Positions 28,199 through 36,532 of a stretch of DNA of 64,000 nucleotides are shown piece by piece (position 1 is the stretch's first letter; the number at the start of each line of letters is the position of its first letter). The notes beneath the pieces are model-generated. The model did no database searches. It saw only the letters and a program-made list of their open reading frames with translations, and was not told the DNA's origin. Made by a program: the position numbers and the translations under genes. The DNA is from Shewanella putrefaciens (lineage in GTDB: Bacteria > Pseudomonadota > Gammaproteobacteria > Enterobacterales > Shewanellaceae), in NCBI RefSeq assembly GCF_016406305.1, contig NZ_CP066369.1, positions 638,501 through 702,500 of the forward strand, in the 5' to 3' direction.

Positions 28199-28942
28199 GT
28201 GCTGTTAATCGTCAGATCTATGTTGTTGGCGGTGTCATTGTTGCTTGCCTTTATTTTTGGTGGCTTAGTGTGCTTGTTGAGGCCGCGTCACCGTGACAAT
28301 GTACATATGTTCGCCAAGATCTTCTCATCCGTTGCCCCGATCCTAGGGATCAAAGTCATAGTACGTCGCCATAAAGACGTACAGGACGGCCCTTATATTT
28401 TCCTTGCAAATCATCAAAATAACTTCGATCTTTTCACCCATACCAAGGCTGTGCCTAAGGGAACTGTGAGCTTAGGTAAAAAGAGTCTGGCGTGGATGCC
28501 CTTGTTTGGCCAAATTTATTGGCTGTCGGGCAATATTTTGATCGATCGTAAAAATCGCCATAGCGCCTTCGATACTATGGCTAAGACGGTCGAAAAAATT
28601 AAGCAAAAAAGTTTATCGGTATGGATTTTCCCCGAAGGCACGCGCTCACGTGGGCGAGGATTGTTACCCTTTAAAGCGGGCGCCTTTCATACGGCCTTTG
28701 CGGCAGGGGTGCCTGTGGTACCTGTACTAGCCTCCTGCCAGAGCCATATTAATTTAAACCGTTGGGATAACGGGGTCGTTATCATTGAGATGATGGCGCC
28801 AGTACCTACGGCAGGGCTAGATAAGGCGGATGTGAAGGCCTTTTCGGCGCAAATCCATGCCAGCATGTCGGAAAAATTCGCTGAGATAAATCGAGAAGCG
28901 GCAACATTAATGGGTAAAACTCTTACGGATGATGACGTATAA
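28199..28942 (+). CDS. plsC: 1-acyl-sn-glycerol-3-phosphate acyltransferase
   Basis: A 247-residue inner-membrane enzyme that acylates lysophosphatidic acid to phosphatidic acid in phospholipid synthesis. Membrane anchor near the N-terminus, then the acyltransferase motifs NHQNNFD (catalytic HxxxxD), [30 protein letters not shown] and VPVVPV. The start is the GTG at 28199, with GGAG six bases ahead; this also matches the E. coli N-terminal length. An upstream in-frame ATG (28157) lacks a ribosome-binding site. Confidence 0.93.
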   Translation: MLLIVRSMLLAVSLLLAFIFGGLVCLLRPRHRDNVHMFAKIFSSVAPILGIKVIVRRHKDVQDGPYIFLANHQNNFDLFTHTKAVPKGTVSLGKKSLAWMPLFGQIYWLSGNILIDRKNRHSAFDTMAKTVEKIKQKSLSVWIFPEGTRSRGRGLLPFKAGAFHTAFAAGVPVVPVLASCQSHINLNRWDNGVVIIEMMAPVPTAGLDKADVKAFSAQIHASMSEKFAEINREAATLMGKTLTDDDV

Positions 28943-28985
28943 TACCCTCAATTTGAGCCAGATTTACCTTAACGGAGACAAATCC

Positions 28986-29396
28986 ATGTCTATTGAAAGT
29001 CAGTTAAAAGCCCAACTTGCCGAGAATCGTGACATAGTGCAAGCCCTGCTTGACGATGGCTCAGAGCCAGATGCGGAATACATTATTGAGCATCATTTTT
29101 CATCCACTAATTTTGACCGTCTTGAAAAAGCGGCAGTGGATGCATTTAAACTCGGTTTCGAAGTCAATGATGCAGAGGAAATGGAGCTAGAAGATGGCTC
29201 AGTGATCTTCTGTTTCGATGCGGTTGCCCACCATAAGCTGGATGTTGCCCTGTTGGATAAAGCTGCCGAGCAATTGCTGCAACTGGCGGCAAAACAAAAA
29301 GTGGATTACGACGGTTGGGGAACCTACTTCGTTGGTGATGAGATGGGCGACGAAGATGAGGATGAAGACGACGAAGATGACGGATTCCCGCATTAA
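28986..29396 (+). CDS. rraB: Ribonuclease E inhibitor RraB
   Basis: A 136-residue acidic protein resembling E. coli RraB, which binds RNase E and modulates mRNA decay. Conserved: [20 protein letters not shown] in two blocks, [33 protein letters not shown], and an acidic run ([13 protein letters not shown]) before the final H. GGAG eight bases upstream supports the ATG at 28986. Confidence 0.93.
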   Translation: MSIESQLKAQLAENRDIVQALLDDGSEPDAEYIIEHHFSSTNFDRLEKAAVDAFKLGFEVNDAEEMELEDGSVIFCFDAVAHHKLDVALLDKAAEQLLQLAAKQKVDYDGWGTYFVGDEMGDEDEDEDDEDDGFPH

Positions 29397-29436
29397 TTCG
29401 TGTTCAGTCTCTTGATTGTTGTCACGACAGGATTTT

Positions 29437-29470
29437 AATAAAAATGCCCATTTATATGGGCATTTTTATT
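29437..29470. terminator. Bidirectional rho-independent terminator
   Basis: AATAAAAATGCCCAT (29437-29451) pairs with ATGGGCATTTTTATT (29456-29470), loop TTAT, A/T-rich on both flanks. It separates converging rraB and the PAS-GGDEF gene. Confidence 0.88.
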
Positions 29471-29499
29471 GGGCGTATGTTTTAGCAATGTGATTGGTT

Positions 29500-30474
29500 T
29501 TAGATATGGCTCGTGTTGCTGGTATGCAAAACACTACAATTGCGGCCTTTTTGCTTAGCTTCGTATAGCGCCTTATCCGAGCAGGAGATCCAAGCTGAGC
29601 TATTGCTGATATGTTTACCTATCTCACAAACGCCTAAACTGACGGTCACTTTGATTTTGAGCCCATCGTACACTACGGTTGAATCGGCAATTTTTTCCCG
29701 CAAACGCTCGGTAAAATGCAGGGCATCTACTCCGCTAGTTTTAGGCATGACCACAGCAAACTCTTCGCCGCCATAACGGCCGACACAATCGGTTTCCCGT
29801 AGGGACTGGCTGAGCAGATGGGCGATATGTTGGATCACTTTATCCCCGGCGAGATGGCCATAGGTATCATTGATATTTTTAAAGTGGTCTATGTCTATCA
29901 TGACTAAACTCGCCATCCCCGAATAACGGGCATATAAATCAAATTCATGCTCTAAACATTGTTGCCAGTGGCGCCGATTATGCAGTTGGGTTAAGCCATC
30001 GGTTTGGCTGAGGTGCTCAAGTTGTTCGTTTGCCGCCTTAAGCTGCAATTTGTTAACCGCAATATCGGTGACGTCATACACAATCACGCTGATATGGGTG
30101 ATCTGCCCGGTTAAGGAGGCCAGCGGTAGCAGGGTCACGTTTTGATACATGAAGTCGGCGCGACCAGTAATAGGGCGGTAGTTTTTGAATTGGAACACAT
30201 AGGGCCTTTGTTCCCAACTGATAAAGGCACGATTTTTAAGCATAAAAACCGATTCCATTTTCTGCTTTAACCAAGTCGCGGGCAGGTCGGGAAAGCGAGT
30301 AAATAGATTTTGGCCCTTGATCGAATTTGGGGAAACGCCGCTATGGTTCTCCATAAAACCGTTCCACAGTTGGATATTGTAATGGCGATCTAGCACGACT
30401 AACCCTACCTCTATGGTTTGCACCATATCGATAAGCCAGTGTAGTTCGTTCATTGCGCTTTGGTCGTTTGACAT
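29500..30474 (-). CDS. PAS-GGDEF diguanylate cyclase
   Basis: A 324-residue cytoplasmic protein with a PAS domain (about 10-125: VGLVVLDRHYNIQLWNG) and a GGDEF domain (about 150-320). The cyclase motif reads GGEEF (VGRYGGEEFAVVMPK), a catalytically competent version, with DIDHFKNINDTYGH and GD before it. No RxxD inhibitory site is seen (preceding residues READCVGR-like: RETDCVGR matches RxxD with R-E-T-D, five residues ahead of GGEEF), so product inhibition is possible. It follows the REC-CheC gene by 18 bases, in the same direction: likely one operon. Confidence 0.9.
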   Translation of the reverse strand: MSNDQSAMNELHWLIDMVQTIEVGLVVLDRHYNIQLWNGFMENHSGVSPNSIKGQNLFTRFPDLPATWLKQKMESVFMLKNRAFISWEQRPYVFQFKNYRPITGRADFMYQNVTLLPLASLTGQITHISVIVYDVTDIAVNKLQLKAANEQLEHLSQTDGLTQLHNRRHWQQCLEHEFDLYARYSGMASLVMIDIDHFKNINDTYGHLAGDKVIQHIAHLLSQSLRETDCVGRYGGEEFAVVMPKTSGVDALHFTERLREKIADSTVVYDGLKIKVTVSLGVCEIGKHISNSSAWISCSDKALYEAKQKGRNCSVLHTSNTSHI

Positions 30475-30492
30475 AAAGTAAAATCCAACTGG

Positions 30493-31488
30493 TTAATCGA
30501 GTAAATAGCCGAGTTTATAGCTCAGAGTGGGGATGGAATCCTCGGTGAAAAGCAATAATAGATCACATTGAATATTATGGTTTTCAATTCGATAGTTGAT
30601 CTCCATCGCCAAGGTTCGTTGCCATTTTTCCGAGTTATCGTGGATAAGATCGTTGACTGTGCAGTGGCGGCCAAGCACCACGGGGTGCGCTTGGCTGAAT
30701 TTCATATCGAGCTGTTCGGATATTCCATTGAGGAAAGCGCCAATCAATACATTGCCTGTATCTATCAGCACTTCTATCTCGGTATTTTTATCTTCTGGAT
30801 TGGCGAGTCCCATGAGTTTGGCCATATCTTGAAAGCTAGAATCATGGAATAGCAGTAAGGCTTCACCTGCGATCCCTGCCCCAATAAAACCTTGGCAAAG
30901 TGCTGAAACCGTTGAGCTTTCCTCGGTTGCTTTGAGCGCCATAGTCAATTCACTGACCTCAAGCACATTCACATTAGGGATGGGAAGCAGGACAAACACA
31001 TCGAGTAACTTTGCCAATAAATCGGCCGCTCGCCCCATGGCAACGTTGGCTATCTCCTGGCAGGCATCGCGCATATCGACTTTGATCATCGGCACTTCAT
31101 CGGCCAGATCTTTTTGCGCTAGGGTGAGGATGCCGTATTCCTGCAAAATATTGCTGATGGCATCGGCACTGACGGGCTTTTGGATAAAATCTAGGGCGCC
31201 TAATGCTTTGACGCGTTCATGGGCTTTGATTTGAATATCGCCCGAAACCACAATTATCAGCGCGGGCAGGTCGTTCTGCTGCACTGTTTGCAGCACTTCA
31301 TAACCGTCCATCACGGGCATATTAAGATCGAGAAACACCACTTCACCTTTACCCGCGCGAATGGCATCTAATCCTTCGGCACCATTGGTCGCGTAGGTAA
31401 TATCGACATCCCACTCTTTGGGCAGGGTGCGGGCCATTTGCTTGCGCGCCATGGCGGAATCGTCACAGATGAGTACAGATATTGTCAT
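30493..31488 (-). CDS. REC-CheC fusion, probable CheY-P-type phosphatase response regulator
   Basis: A 331-residue protein with an N-terminal receiver (1-120; ICDDSAMAR, phospho-Asp D54 in FLDLNMP, IQKPV) and a C-terminal CheC/CheX-like domain (about 135-325). The CheX-type phosphatase motif D-x3-E-x2-N-x22-P is present at D141, E145, N148 and P171. A second segment has VLIDTGNVLIGAF. CheC/CheX proteins dephosphorylate CheY-P; fusion to a receiver suggests regulated or self-directed phosphatase activity. It is cotranscribed with a PAS-GGDEF cyclase, so it may couple phosphorelay state to c-di-GMP. Confidence 0.88.
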   Translation of the reverse strand: MTISVLICDDSAMARKQMARTLPKEWDVDITYATNGAEGLDAIRAGKGEVVFLDLNMPVMDGYEVLQTVQQNDLPALIIVVSGDIQIKAHERVKALGALDFIQKPVSADAISNILQEYGILTLAQKDLADEVPMIKVDMRDACQEIANVAMGRAADLLAKLLDVFVLLPIPNVNVLEVSELTMALKATEESSTVSALCQGFIGAGIAGEALLLFHDSSFQDMAKLMGLANPEDKNTEIEVLIDTGNVLIGAFLNGISEQLDMKFSQAHPVVLGRHCTVNDLIHDNSEKWQRTLAMEINYRIENHNIQCDLLLLFTEDSIPTLSYKLGYLLD

Positions 31489-31788
31489 GCTGACTGGTGA
31501 TCCTTAATTTGCCCATTTATTGAAGATAACACTAATTTTTTAAGTCTGACTGACGAATTGTGAGCTTCGGGCAAGTCTGATTTATCTTTTCTACGTGTAA
31601 ACTGCAGATTTTATATTGCTAAATTCCTTGCAGATACGATTTGATGTTGGTGTTATGGAACTCACGTTGCCTCACCAATTTTTGAACTCGAACGGCTTAT
31701 CTTGCTGAAAGAGCTATTAATATTCTTAAGCTTAATCGTTACAGCCTAACATAGTTACCCTGTAATGTTTGGCTGTAATGACAATATT

Positions 31789-31802
31789 TTGACCAAAGTC
31801 AA
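31789..31802 (+). promoter_or_regulatory. Candidate FNR-family operator (TTGAC-N4-GTCAA)
   Basis: TTGACCAAAGTCAA is a perfect inverted repeat (arms extend to ATTTTGAC/GTCAAAAT, 31786-31805). It matches the FNR/EtrA consensus TTGAT-N4-ATCAA apart from the inner T/A pair. It lies 85 bases upstream of the crotonase ATG. Confidence 0.4.
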
Positions 31803-31857
31803 AATTCGCGCTCATGTTATATCTTTTAGTGAATTATGCCAAACGTGTTAACATTTA

Positions 31858-31874
31858 ATCTGGACTGACCAGTA
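31858..31874 (+). promoter_or_regulatory. Candidate FadR operator
   Basis: ATCTGGACTGACCAGTA matches a 17-base FadR-like palindrome (AACTGGTCNGACCAGTT) at 13 of 16 specified positions. It ends 12 bases before the crotonase start codon, next to its ribosome-binding site, where binding would block expression. Confidence 0.4.
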
Positions 31875-31886
31875 ACGGAATATTTC

Positions 31887-32693
31887 ATGAGTGACCAATG
31901 TGTGCAAGTGACTATTGACGATGGCATTGCCTATGTGCTGCTTAATCGTCCAGAAAAGATGAATGCAATTAACTATTTAATGTTTAGCCAGTTGGATAGG
32001 GCCATTAAAAGCATTAAAAAAAATCGCCGTATCCGTGCGGTTATTCTTTCGGGTGCTGGTGGCAATTTTAGCGCGGGGCTGGATGTTAAAAGTGTGATGT
32101 CGGCGCCAATGCAAGCGGTCAAATTGCTTTTTAAGTGGTTACCGGGCAATGCCAATCTTGCACAGCGTGTCTCCCTCGGCTGGCAGCGTTTACCTGTGCC
32201 TGTTATTGCAGTGCTCGATGGCTGCTGTTTTGGGGGAGGAATGCAAATCGCCCTCGGTGCAGATATACGTATTGCCAACCGTGACAGTCAGTTATCAATT
32301 ATGGAGGCCAAGTGGGGGCTGGTACCCGATATGGCGGGATTGGTGACACTGAGGCAAATTATGCCCAAGGATCAGGCCATGTTGTTGACCTTGACAGCTA
32401 AAGTGATGGGCGGCGAAGAGGCCTTATCCCTTGGACTCGTCACTCAATTAAGTGAACAGCCTATGATGGCTGCCAAACAATTAGCCGCACAGTTCTGTAA
32501 AACTTCCCCCGATGCGGCGGCGGCGATCAAGCTCAGCATTAACTCGAGTTGGACCGCGTCGCTACGTAGCCTATTAAGCCGTGAATCCTTAAGCCAAATT
32601 AAGCTGTTGCTGGGTAAAAATCGCACTATTGCCGCGGTGCGGCAGTTAAAAGATCCCGATAAACCCTATCGCGATAGGCAATCGGGTTGGTGA
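31887..32693 (+). CDS. Crotonase/enoyl-CoA hydratase family protein
   Basis: A 268-residue protein with the crotonase fold: LNRPEKMNAINYLMF, the oxyanion-hole segments GGNFSAGLDVKSVM and CFGGGMQIALGADIRIA, and MEAKWGLVPDMAG, where the Glu matches one catalytic position. Substrate is not determined. Likely acts in fatty-acid or related acyl-CoA degradation, supported by the candidate FadR site in front. Monocistronic. Confidence 0.87.
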   Translation: MSDQCVQVTIDDGIAYVLLNRPEKMNAINYLMFSQLDRAIKSIKKNRRIRAVILSGAGGNFSAGLDVKSVMSAPMQAVKLLFKWLPGNANLAQRVSLGWQRLPVPVIAVLDGCCFGGGMQIALGADIRIANRDSQLSIMEAKWGLVPDMAGLVTLRQIMPKDQAMLLTLTAKVMGGEEALSLGLVTQLSEQPMMAAKQLAAQFCKTSPDAAAAIKLSINSSWTASLRSLLSRESLSQIKLLLGKNRTIAAVRQLKDPDKPYRDRQSGW

Positions 32694-32851
32694 TTGGGTT
32701 TGATGGTTTAAAGATTAAAGCTCATATTTAATAACTGCAGGCGTTGTTTACTTGTCGAGCTGTAAGTGGCAATCCATCACACCCAACTAAAACTGCGCTT
32801 CTTGCTGTTCGGTACCAAAAATGATCAGAAAGAAGCGCGTATAGGTCCAGC

Positions 32852-33643
32852 TTAGTTGTTACGGTTACGCTGGTAGTTGTTCTCTAATTCATCAAGAACG
32901 ATAGTGTTTGGCGGGTCAGCGTCGTAAGTGGCCTCAAGGACTAGCTCCTTCTCAAGTGTCCGGACCCTGAACTTCCAACCCTCTGGTAACGATAAGCGCT
33001 CTCCAAGTGTCGGCAGTTTGTCGATGGTGTTGTTGGGGTCAACTTTCTGGGAGGCACTAAACATAGTGAATACAGCTCCTTCTGGAGACACCAGTTCGTA
33101 CACTTCCTCTCCGGCGTCGTAGTACCATGTGCTGGAACGCTTAGAAACGGACTCATGGTAGGGCGCCTGTGTGCCAGCGATAAAAGCATCGAAATCAGGA
33201 ACGACAAAGGTGCCGTACACATACATGGGGATAGGCCCCATCATGAATTTTTTCCCTCCATCAAAGGCTTTTCCGCTGAATCTGTTTACTAAAAAGCGCC
33301 TCGGGCCATTGAAACGAACCCCATCGCCACCGTATTCCTGCTTCAGCTTATCTGGGTCAAGAGCCCTGAATTGCGCATCCATTTTTTCGTTGGAAAGCTC
33401 AAAGGTTAACCCGAGTGAGTTGTAGTAATTGCCTGCCCCGCCAAGTCCCTCGGCGTCGCGGTTCATGATGAGGACTTCGTAATGGGGCTTGCCGCGCCAG
33501 TTCTCCCCTTGAACCTGGAACGGGTTCTGCAAACCAACTGCTGGTTTGGGTTGCTGGGCACTTGCCTGTTCGGCAAAGGCCAGTGGCATGGCACCCAACA
33601 GCACAAGTGCCAGTGTGGTTGCTTTTATGATCGTGGTTGTCAT
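32852..33643 (-). CDS. Secreted protein, paralogue of the next gene (unnamed family)
   Basis: A 263-residue protein with a signal peptide (MTTTIIKATTLALVLLGAMPLAFA) and no further membrane segment. It is related to the protein at 33735-34535: both have a YNS turn near residue 70, a conserved LNGP/FNGP step (GVRFNGPRRF), and the near-identical block LPEGWKFRVRTLEKEL. Last gene of a three-gene block of secreted proteins with the DUF1254 gene. I do not recognise the family and assign no function. Confidence 0.7.
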   Translation of the reverse strand: MTTTIIKATTLALVLLGAMPLAFAEQASAQQPKPAVGLQNPFQVQGENWRGKPHYEVLIMNRDAEGLGGAGNYYNSLGLTFELSNEKMDAQFRALDPDKLKQEYGGDGVRFNGPRRFLVNRFSGKAFDGGKKFMMGPIPMYVYGTFVVPDFDAFIAGTQAPYHESVSKRSSTWYYDAGEEVYELVSPEGAVFTMFSASQKVDPNNTIDKLPTLGERLSLPEGWKFRVRTLEKELVLEATYDADPPNTIVLDELENNYQRNRNN

Positions 33644-33734
33644 TCTCTGTATTTCCTTAATTGACTAGACATTCAGCATGGCTGCTGTGTTTGCCTTTAT
33701 TACTTTTCCTTCTGTTTACCACCTTGTGACGCGA

Positions 33735-34535
33735 TTATGGCTTATAGTTGCTCATGCCCTGACCAGTCTTGTCATAAACGTTAAAGAACTCGTCAGACAT
33801 GATTGTGGCAACACCACCTTCCGGAGTTTCGATTAAATCTTTTTCCAGGGTTTTGACTCTGAATTTCCAGCCTGCTGGAAGTTTTTTGAACTGGCTTTGT
33901 CCGGCGGCAACAAATTCCTCGTAGGTGTATTTGGGGTTGAGACCTACCTGAAATCCTTTCATTATCCAAGTGTTGCCTTCGGGATCGTCAAGGAGCAACG
34001 CAGTGGTACCCTTGTTCCAACCCAATCCACTCTTACGCGCTATGATTACGGGCTTGTAGGGCGTGTTTTCTCCAACACCACCAGCGTTGTCGCCCATATT
34101 AAGTTGGGCAACCCAAGTGGCCTTTATGCCGTTGAAGTCCCTCTCTACTCCCATATCGATCTCGGTCCAATCGGGTAACCATAATTTCGGTCCATTTAAT
34201 GATGCGCCGTTAACGCCATAATCTGTCTTCATTTTGGCGAAGTCGAGTCCTTCGACCGACAATTGTGGCGCTGTGTCCTTGGACGATGGGATACCTTGGG
34301 TCGTTAACATGGAGTTGTAGCATTCAGCCGCTAGTTTGCCTGTCTTTGCATCCTTGTGAGCGAGGAAGATTTCGATATAACGGGTCTTATGCATGTTGTC
34401 GAAACGACCAGATTTTGCTCCGACACCATCGCTAAGCACCTTGGGTTCTACAGTAGAGGGTTCCTGAGCGTAAGCCCCCGTTAGAGTTGCCGCCATAAAA
34501 ACGGCGGCCATCATACCTATTGCCATTGTTTTCAT
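33735..34535 (-). CDS. Secreted protein, paralogue of the following gene (unnamed family)
   Basis: A 266-residue protein, signal peptide MKTMAIGMMAAVFMAATLTGAYA. It shares with its neighbour (32852-33643) the CYNSM/YYNSL turn, GASLNGPKLWLPDW, and LPAGWKFRVKTLEKDL. The region 100-190 has a distinct GWNKGTTALLLDDPEGNTW stretch. It is 68 bp from the upstream DUF1254 gene with a hairpin between, so one transcript is likely. Function unknown. Confidence 0.7.
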   Translation of the reverse strand: MKTMAIGMMAAVFMAATLTGAYAQEPSTVEPKVLSDGVGAKSGRFDNMHKTRYIEIFLAHKDAKTGKLAAECYNSMLTTQGIPSSKDTAPQLSVEGLDFAKMKTDYGVNGASLNGPKLWLPDWTEIDMGVERDFNGIKATWVAQLNMGDNAGGVGENTPYKPVIIARKSGLGWNKGTTALLLDDPEGNTWIMKGFQVGLNPKYTYEEFVAAGQSQFKKLPAGWKFRVKTLEKDLIETPEGGVATIMSDEFFNVYDKTGQGMSNYKP

Positions 34536-34548
34536 TTATTTTTCCTTT

Positions 34549-34564
34549 ACCGCCTTCAGGCGGT
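34549..34564. repeat. Intercistronic hairpin
   Basis: ACCGCC/GGCGGT stem with a TTCA loop between the DUF1254 gene and the next gene of its block. No T-run; it may stabilise or partly attenuate the transcript, and it lies just upstream of the AAAGG ribosome-binding site of the gene ending at 33735. Confidence 0.5.
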
Positions 34565-34602
34565 GGTTCATGTAGTCGTTTTCTTGGTTGGGACATAGTC
34601 CC

Positions 34603-35613
34603 TCACTTTGCAAGCTGCGCCTTAGGGAAGCGCCATGTCCCATTTATGATCTCCTGCTTCGGCTGATACATCCGCACTATGTAGTTCCAGCTAGGGGTGA
34701 TGGGCAGATTGTTAATGGCATTGGGGCCACCGCCGAAGTTAATGGTGATGCTTCCATCTGCGTTCTTTTGTGCGGTCACGTTATTGTAGGAATTGATGTT
34801 TTTGTCATTTTTCTCCATGTAACCATCCTTGTTGTAGACGGTAATAGACCAGAATCCGTCGACAGGCACATCCTTCACGGTTACAACATAGGGCGTCTTA
34901 CCGTCATTTTTTTCCGGCACAACGTTGTCATACATAGCAGCTTCTTCGGGATTCCCGCCCCAGCCGTAGGCAGTGCCTAGTAGGTGACTGATTGGATTGA
35001 GTTTCGCTTTGTCGCCAAACATGCCTTTGGCGCTGGTGCGGGTTGCAGCGAGAACTTTGATGGCATCACGGACCTCCTTGAGTGTTGCTTCGTCCCAATC
35101 CGGGATCTCGAATGTTCCAGGGGCCTTCTGCTTCACGACAATCTTGTCCTGTAGGGCGTTGGTAGCCTTAATATCCGCTGGATCATTTGCATCGACGAAA
35201 GTGCGAAAAAGGACTATGGCGTAGCGGGATCCAATTTGCTCCTTTGTGAATGTAAACTCTCCCGCGTTATGCTCGACAGGCAGCATCGAATGGTCTTGGT
35301 TGATGACCATCATCGATTGAAACCGCCCTTTGGGATCTGGTTTTATGATAGTCACTGGTGTGGTGAGATCGAATACTCCGACCGAATATAGCGTATCGAG
35401 ATTCATTCGAACCACGTCCTGCTTGTCGATGGGAGTGGGCTGGCGAATGTGTAGGAATTTGCCGAAAGCTCCTTGCTTTACGTAGCGGCTGAGGGTCATG
35501 TCGGTTTCGGCGCGGACAAAGTTATCTACTGTAACCATTTCTGACGCGAAGCTTGAGATAGAGCCCAGAAGGACCACACTAATGAGTGTGACCGTGAGTA
35601 GGATTCGTTTCAT
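34603..35613 (-). CDS. DUF1254/DUF1214 secreted protein
   Basis: A 336-residue exported protein: signal peptide MKRILLTVTLISVVLLGSISSFA, then DUF1254 (about 30-150: NFVRAETDMTLSRYVKQ, RMNLDTLYSVGVFDL) and DUF1214 at the C-terminus (VDGFWSITVYNKDGYM, ITINFGG, PITPSWNYIVRMYQPKQEII). Proteins with this pair are common in soil and marine bacteria and uncharacterised. It is first in the three-gene secreted block. No ribosome-binding site of strength is visible before ATG 35613. Confidence 0.85.
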   Translation of the reverse strand: MKRILLTVTLISVVLLGSISSFASEMVTVDNFVRAETDMTLSRYVKQGAFGKFLHIRQPTPIDKQDVVRMNLDTLYSVGVFDLTTPVTIIKPDPKGRFQSMMVINQDHSMLPVEHNAGEFTFTKEQIGSRYAIVLFRTFVDANDPADIKATNALQDKIVVKQKAPGTFEIPDWDEATLKEVRDAIKVLAATRTSAKGMFGDKAKLNPISHLLGTAYGWGGNPEEAAMYDNVVPEKNDGKTPYVVTVKDVPVDGFWSITVYNKDGYMEKNDKNINSYNNVTAQKNADGSITINFGGGPNAINNLPITPSWNYIVRMYQPKQEIINGTWRFPKAQLAK

Positions 35614-36532
35614 TATCTGTCTTTCCCTGTCTTAGAGTGTGGGCCTAACGCAATTGTAAAAGCGCGGCCTATCCTTATTTGTTATGAGACCAAGACCGAT
35701 TGCAACCTGTAAAGACCAAACCTAGAGAGCTAACCAAATGGAACATGCCGCTAGGCTTATGTTTTTGACTCAATCGATGCTTGATGAGTTTAGTGTTAAA
35801 ATTTGAAAGCTGACAAGTTTTAAAAACAATTTAGCAATCTATTTCAAAACAATAACATAATGTGCTTTCAGTTCGCCTTCAAGCAGTTGTGGTTAAAGTT
35901 GTCTTAACGAGAGTAATAGTCATTAAGCTTGTCTATGTTTTTTGAAAAAACAGTGCTGCTGAGCGTTCTGTTACTTCAGTTGTTGGGGGCTGATATTCAG
36001 TCATATAGGCTTGCCATGGCATTCGCTCATCGGCACTTTGAATTACAAACCTAGGGTTCTGAGTTTATGAACGAGAACCATGGACGGCGAGCTGGCAATT
36101 AAACAAGGATGTTGTGCTAGTCCACCCTTGGATGCAGGGCCTCGTCTGATGTGAAAGGATTTATAAATGCCAAAAAGCGGTCATGGGGCGGACGGTCGCC
36201 TCGCAAATCGCCCTGGCTCACCTATTTAGCATTGACGTAGCCTGTAGACTTAAAAACTTTACGAAGCACGTTTTGGAGCAATAGCTTTTTAGCTGAACGA
36301 GTAGTTAGAGGGATAGTTAAGATTGGCATTGTTGCAACTGTGAGCGTTGGCGACATGGTCGCTCATTCGTATCTGACCCATAGGGAGATGGGGAATGTCA
36401 CTATGATGCCTGGAACATTATTGACCATGTGATCGCGACATTCGTACATCCTTTTACATCAAGTGTCGTCGAGCCTGTAGGGGCACTTCTTGATAAATAA
36501 TTTTTTAGTTACCACCACAAGCCATAAGCCGT
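35614..36532. other. Long gene-poor region
   Basis: About 920 bp upstream of the secreted-protein block and downstream of the DUF3530 gene. Apart from the decayed frames at 36150-36500 and a 39-codon hydrophobic ORF at 35935-36054 (MFFEKTVLLSVLLLQLLGA..., no ribosome-binding site), I see nothing protein-coding; no insertion-sequence ends or attachment repeats were noticed. Confidence 0.5.
36150..36500 (+). pseudogene. Possible decayed coding sequence with two frameshifts
   Basis: Three protein-like stretches join across two frame changes. Frame 1 runs 36150-36284 (includes MGRTVASQIALAHLFSIDVA); frame 2 continues about 36285-36400 (FLAERVVRGIVKIGIVATVS, then VGDMVAHSYL); the first frame resumes to the TAA at 36498 (YDAWNIIDHVIATFVHPF, VVEPVGALLD). 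No family recognised. The region could equally be random sequence with long open stretches; a protein search of the joined text would decide. Confidence 0.25.

Larger units (their letters stand above)
31489..31886. other. Divergent regulatory region
   Basis: 398 bp between the REC-CheC gene and the crotonase gene. It holds two candidate operators on the crotonase side (entries at 31789 and 31858). I see no ORF. Confidence 0.5.

Noticed and set aside
28021..28296. A 91-codon frame beginning directly after the ZnuB-like gene
   Set aside because: It overlaps the plsC N-terminus in another frame, starts with TTG, and has no ribosome-binding site.
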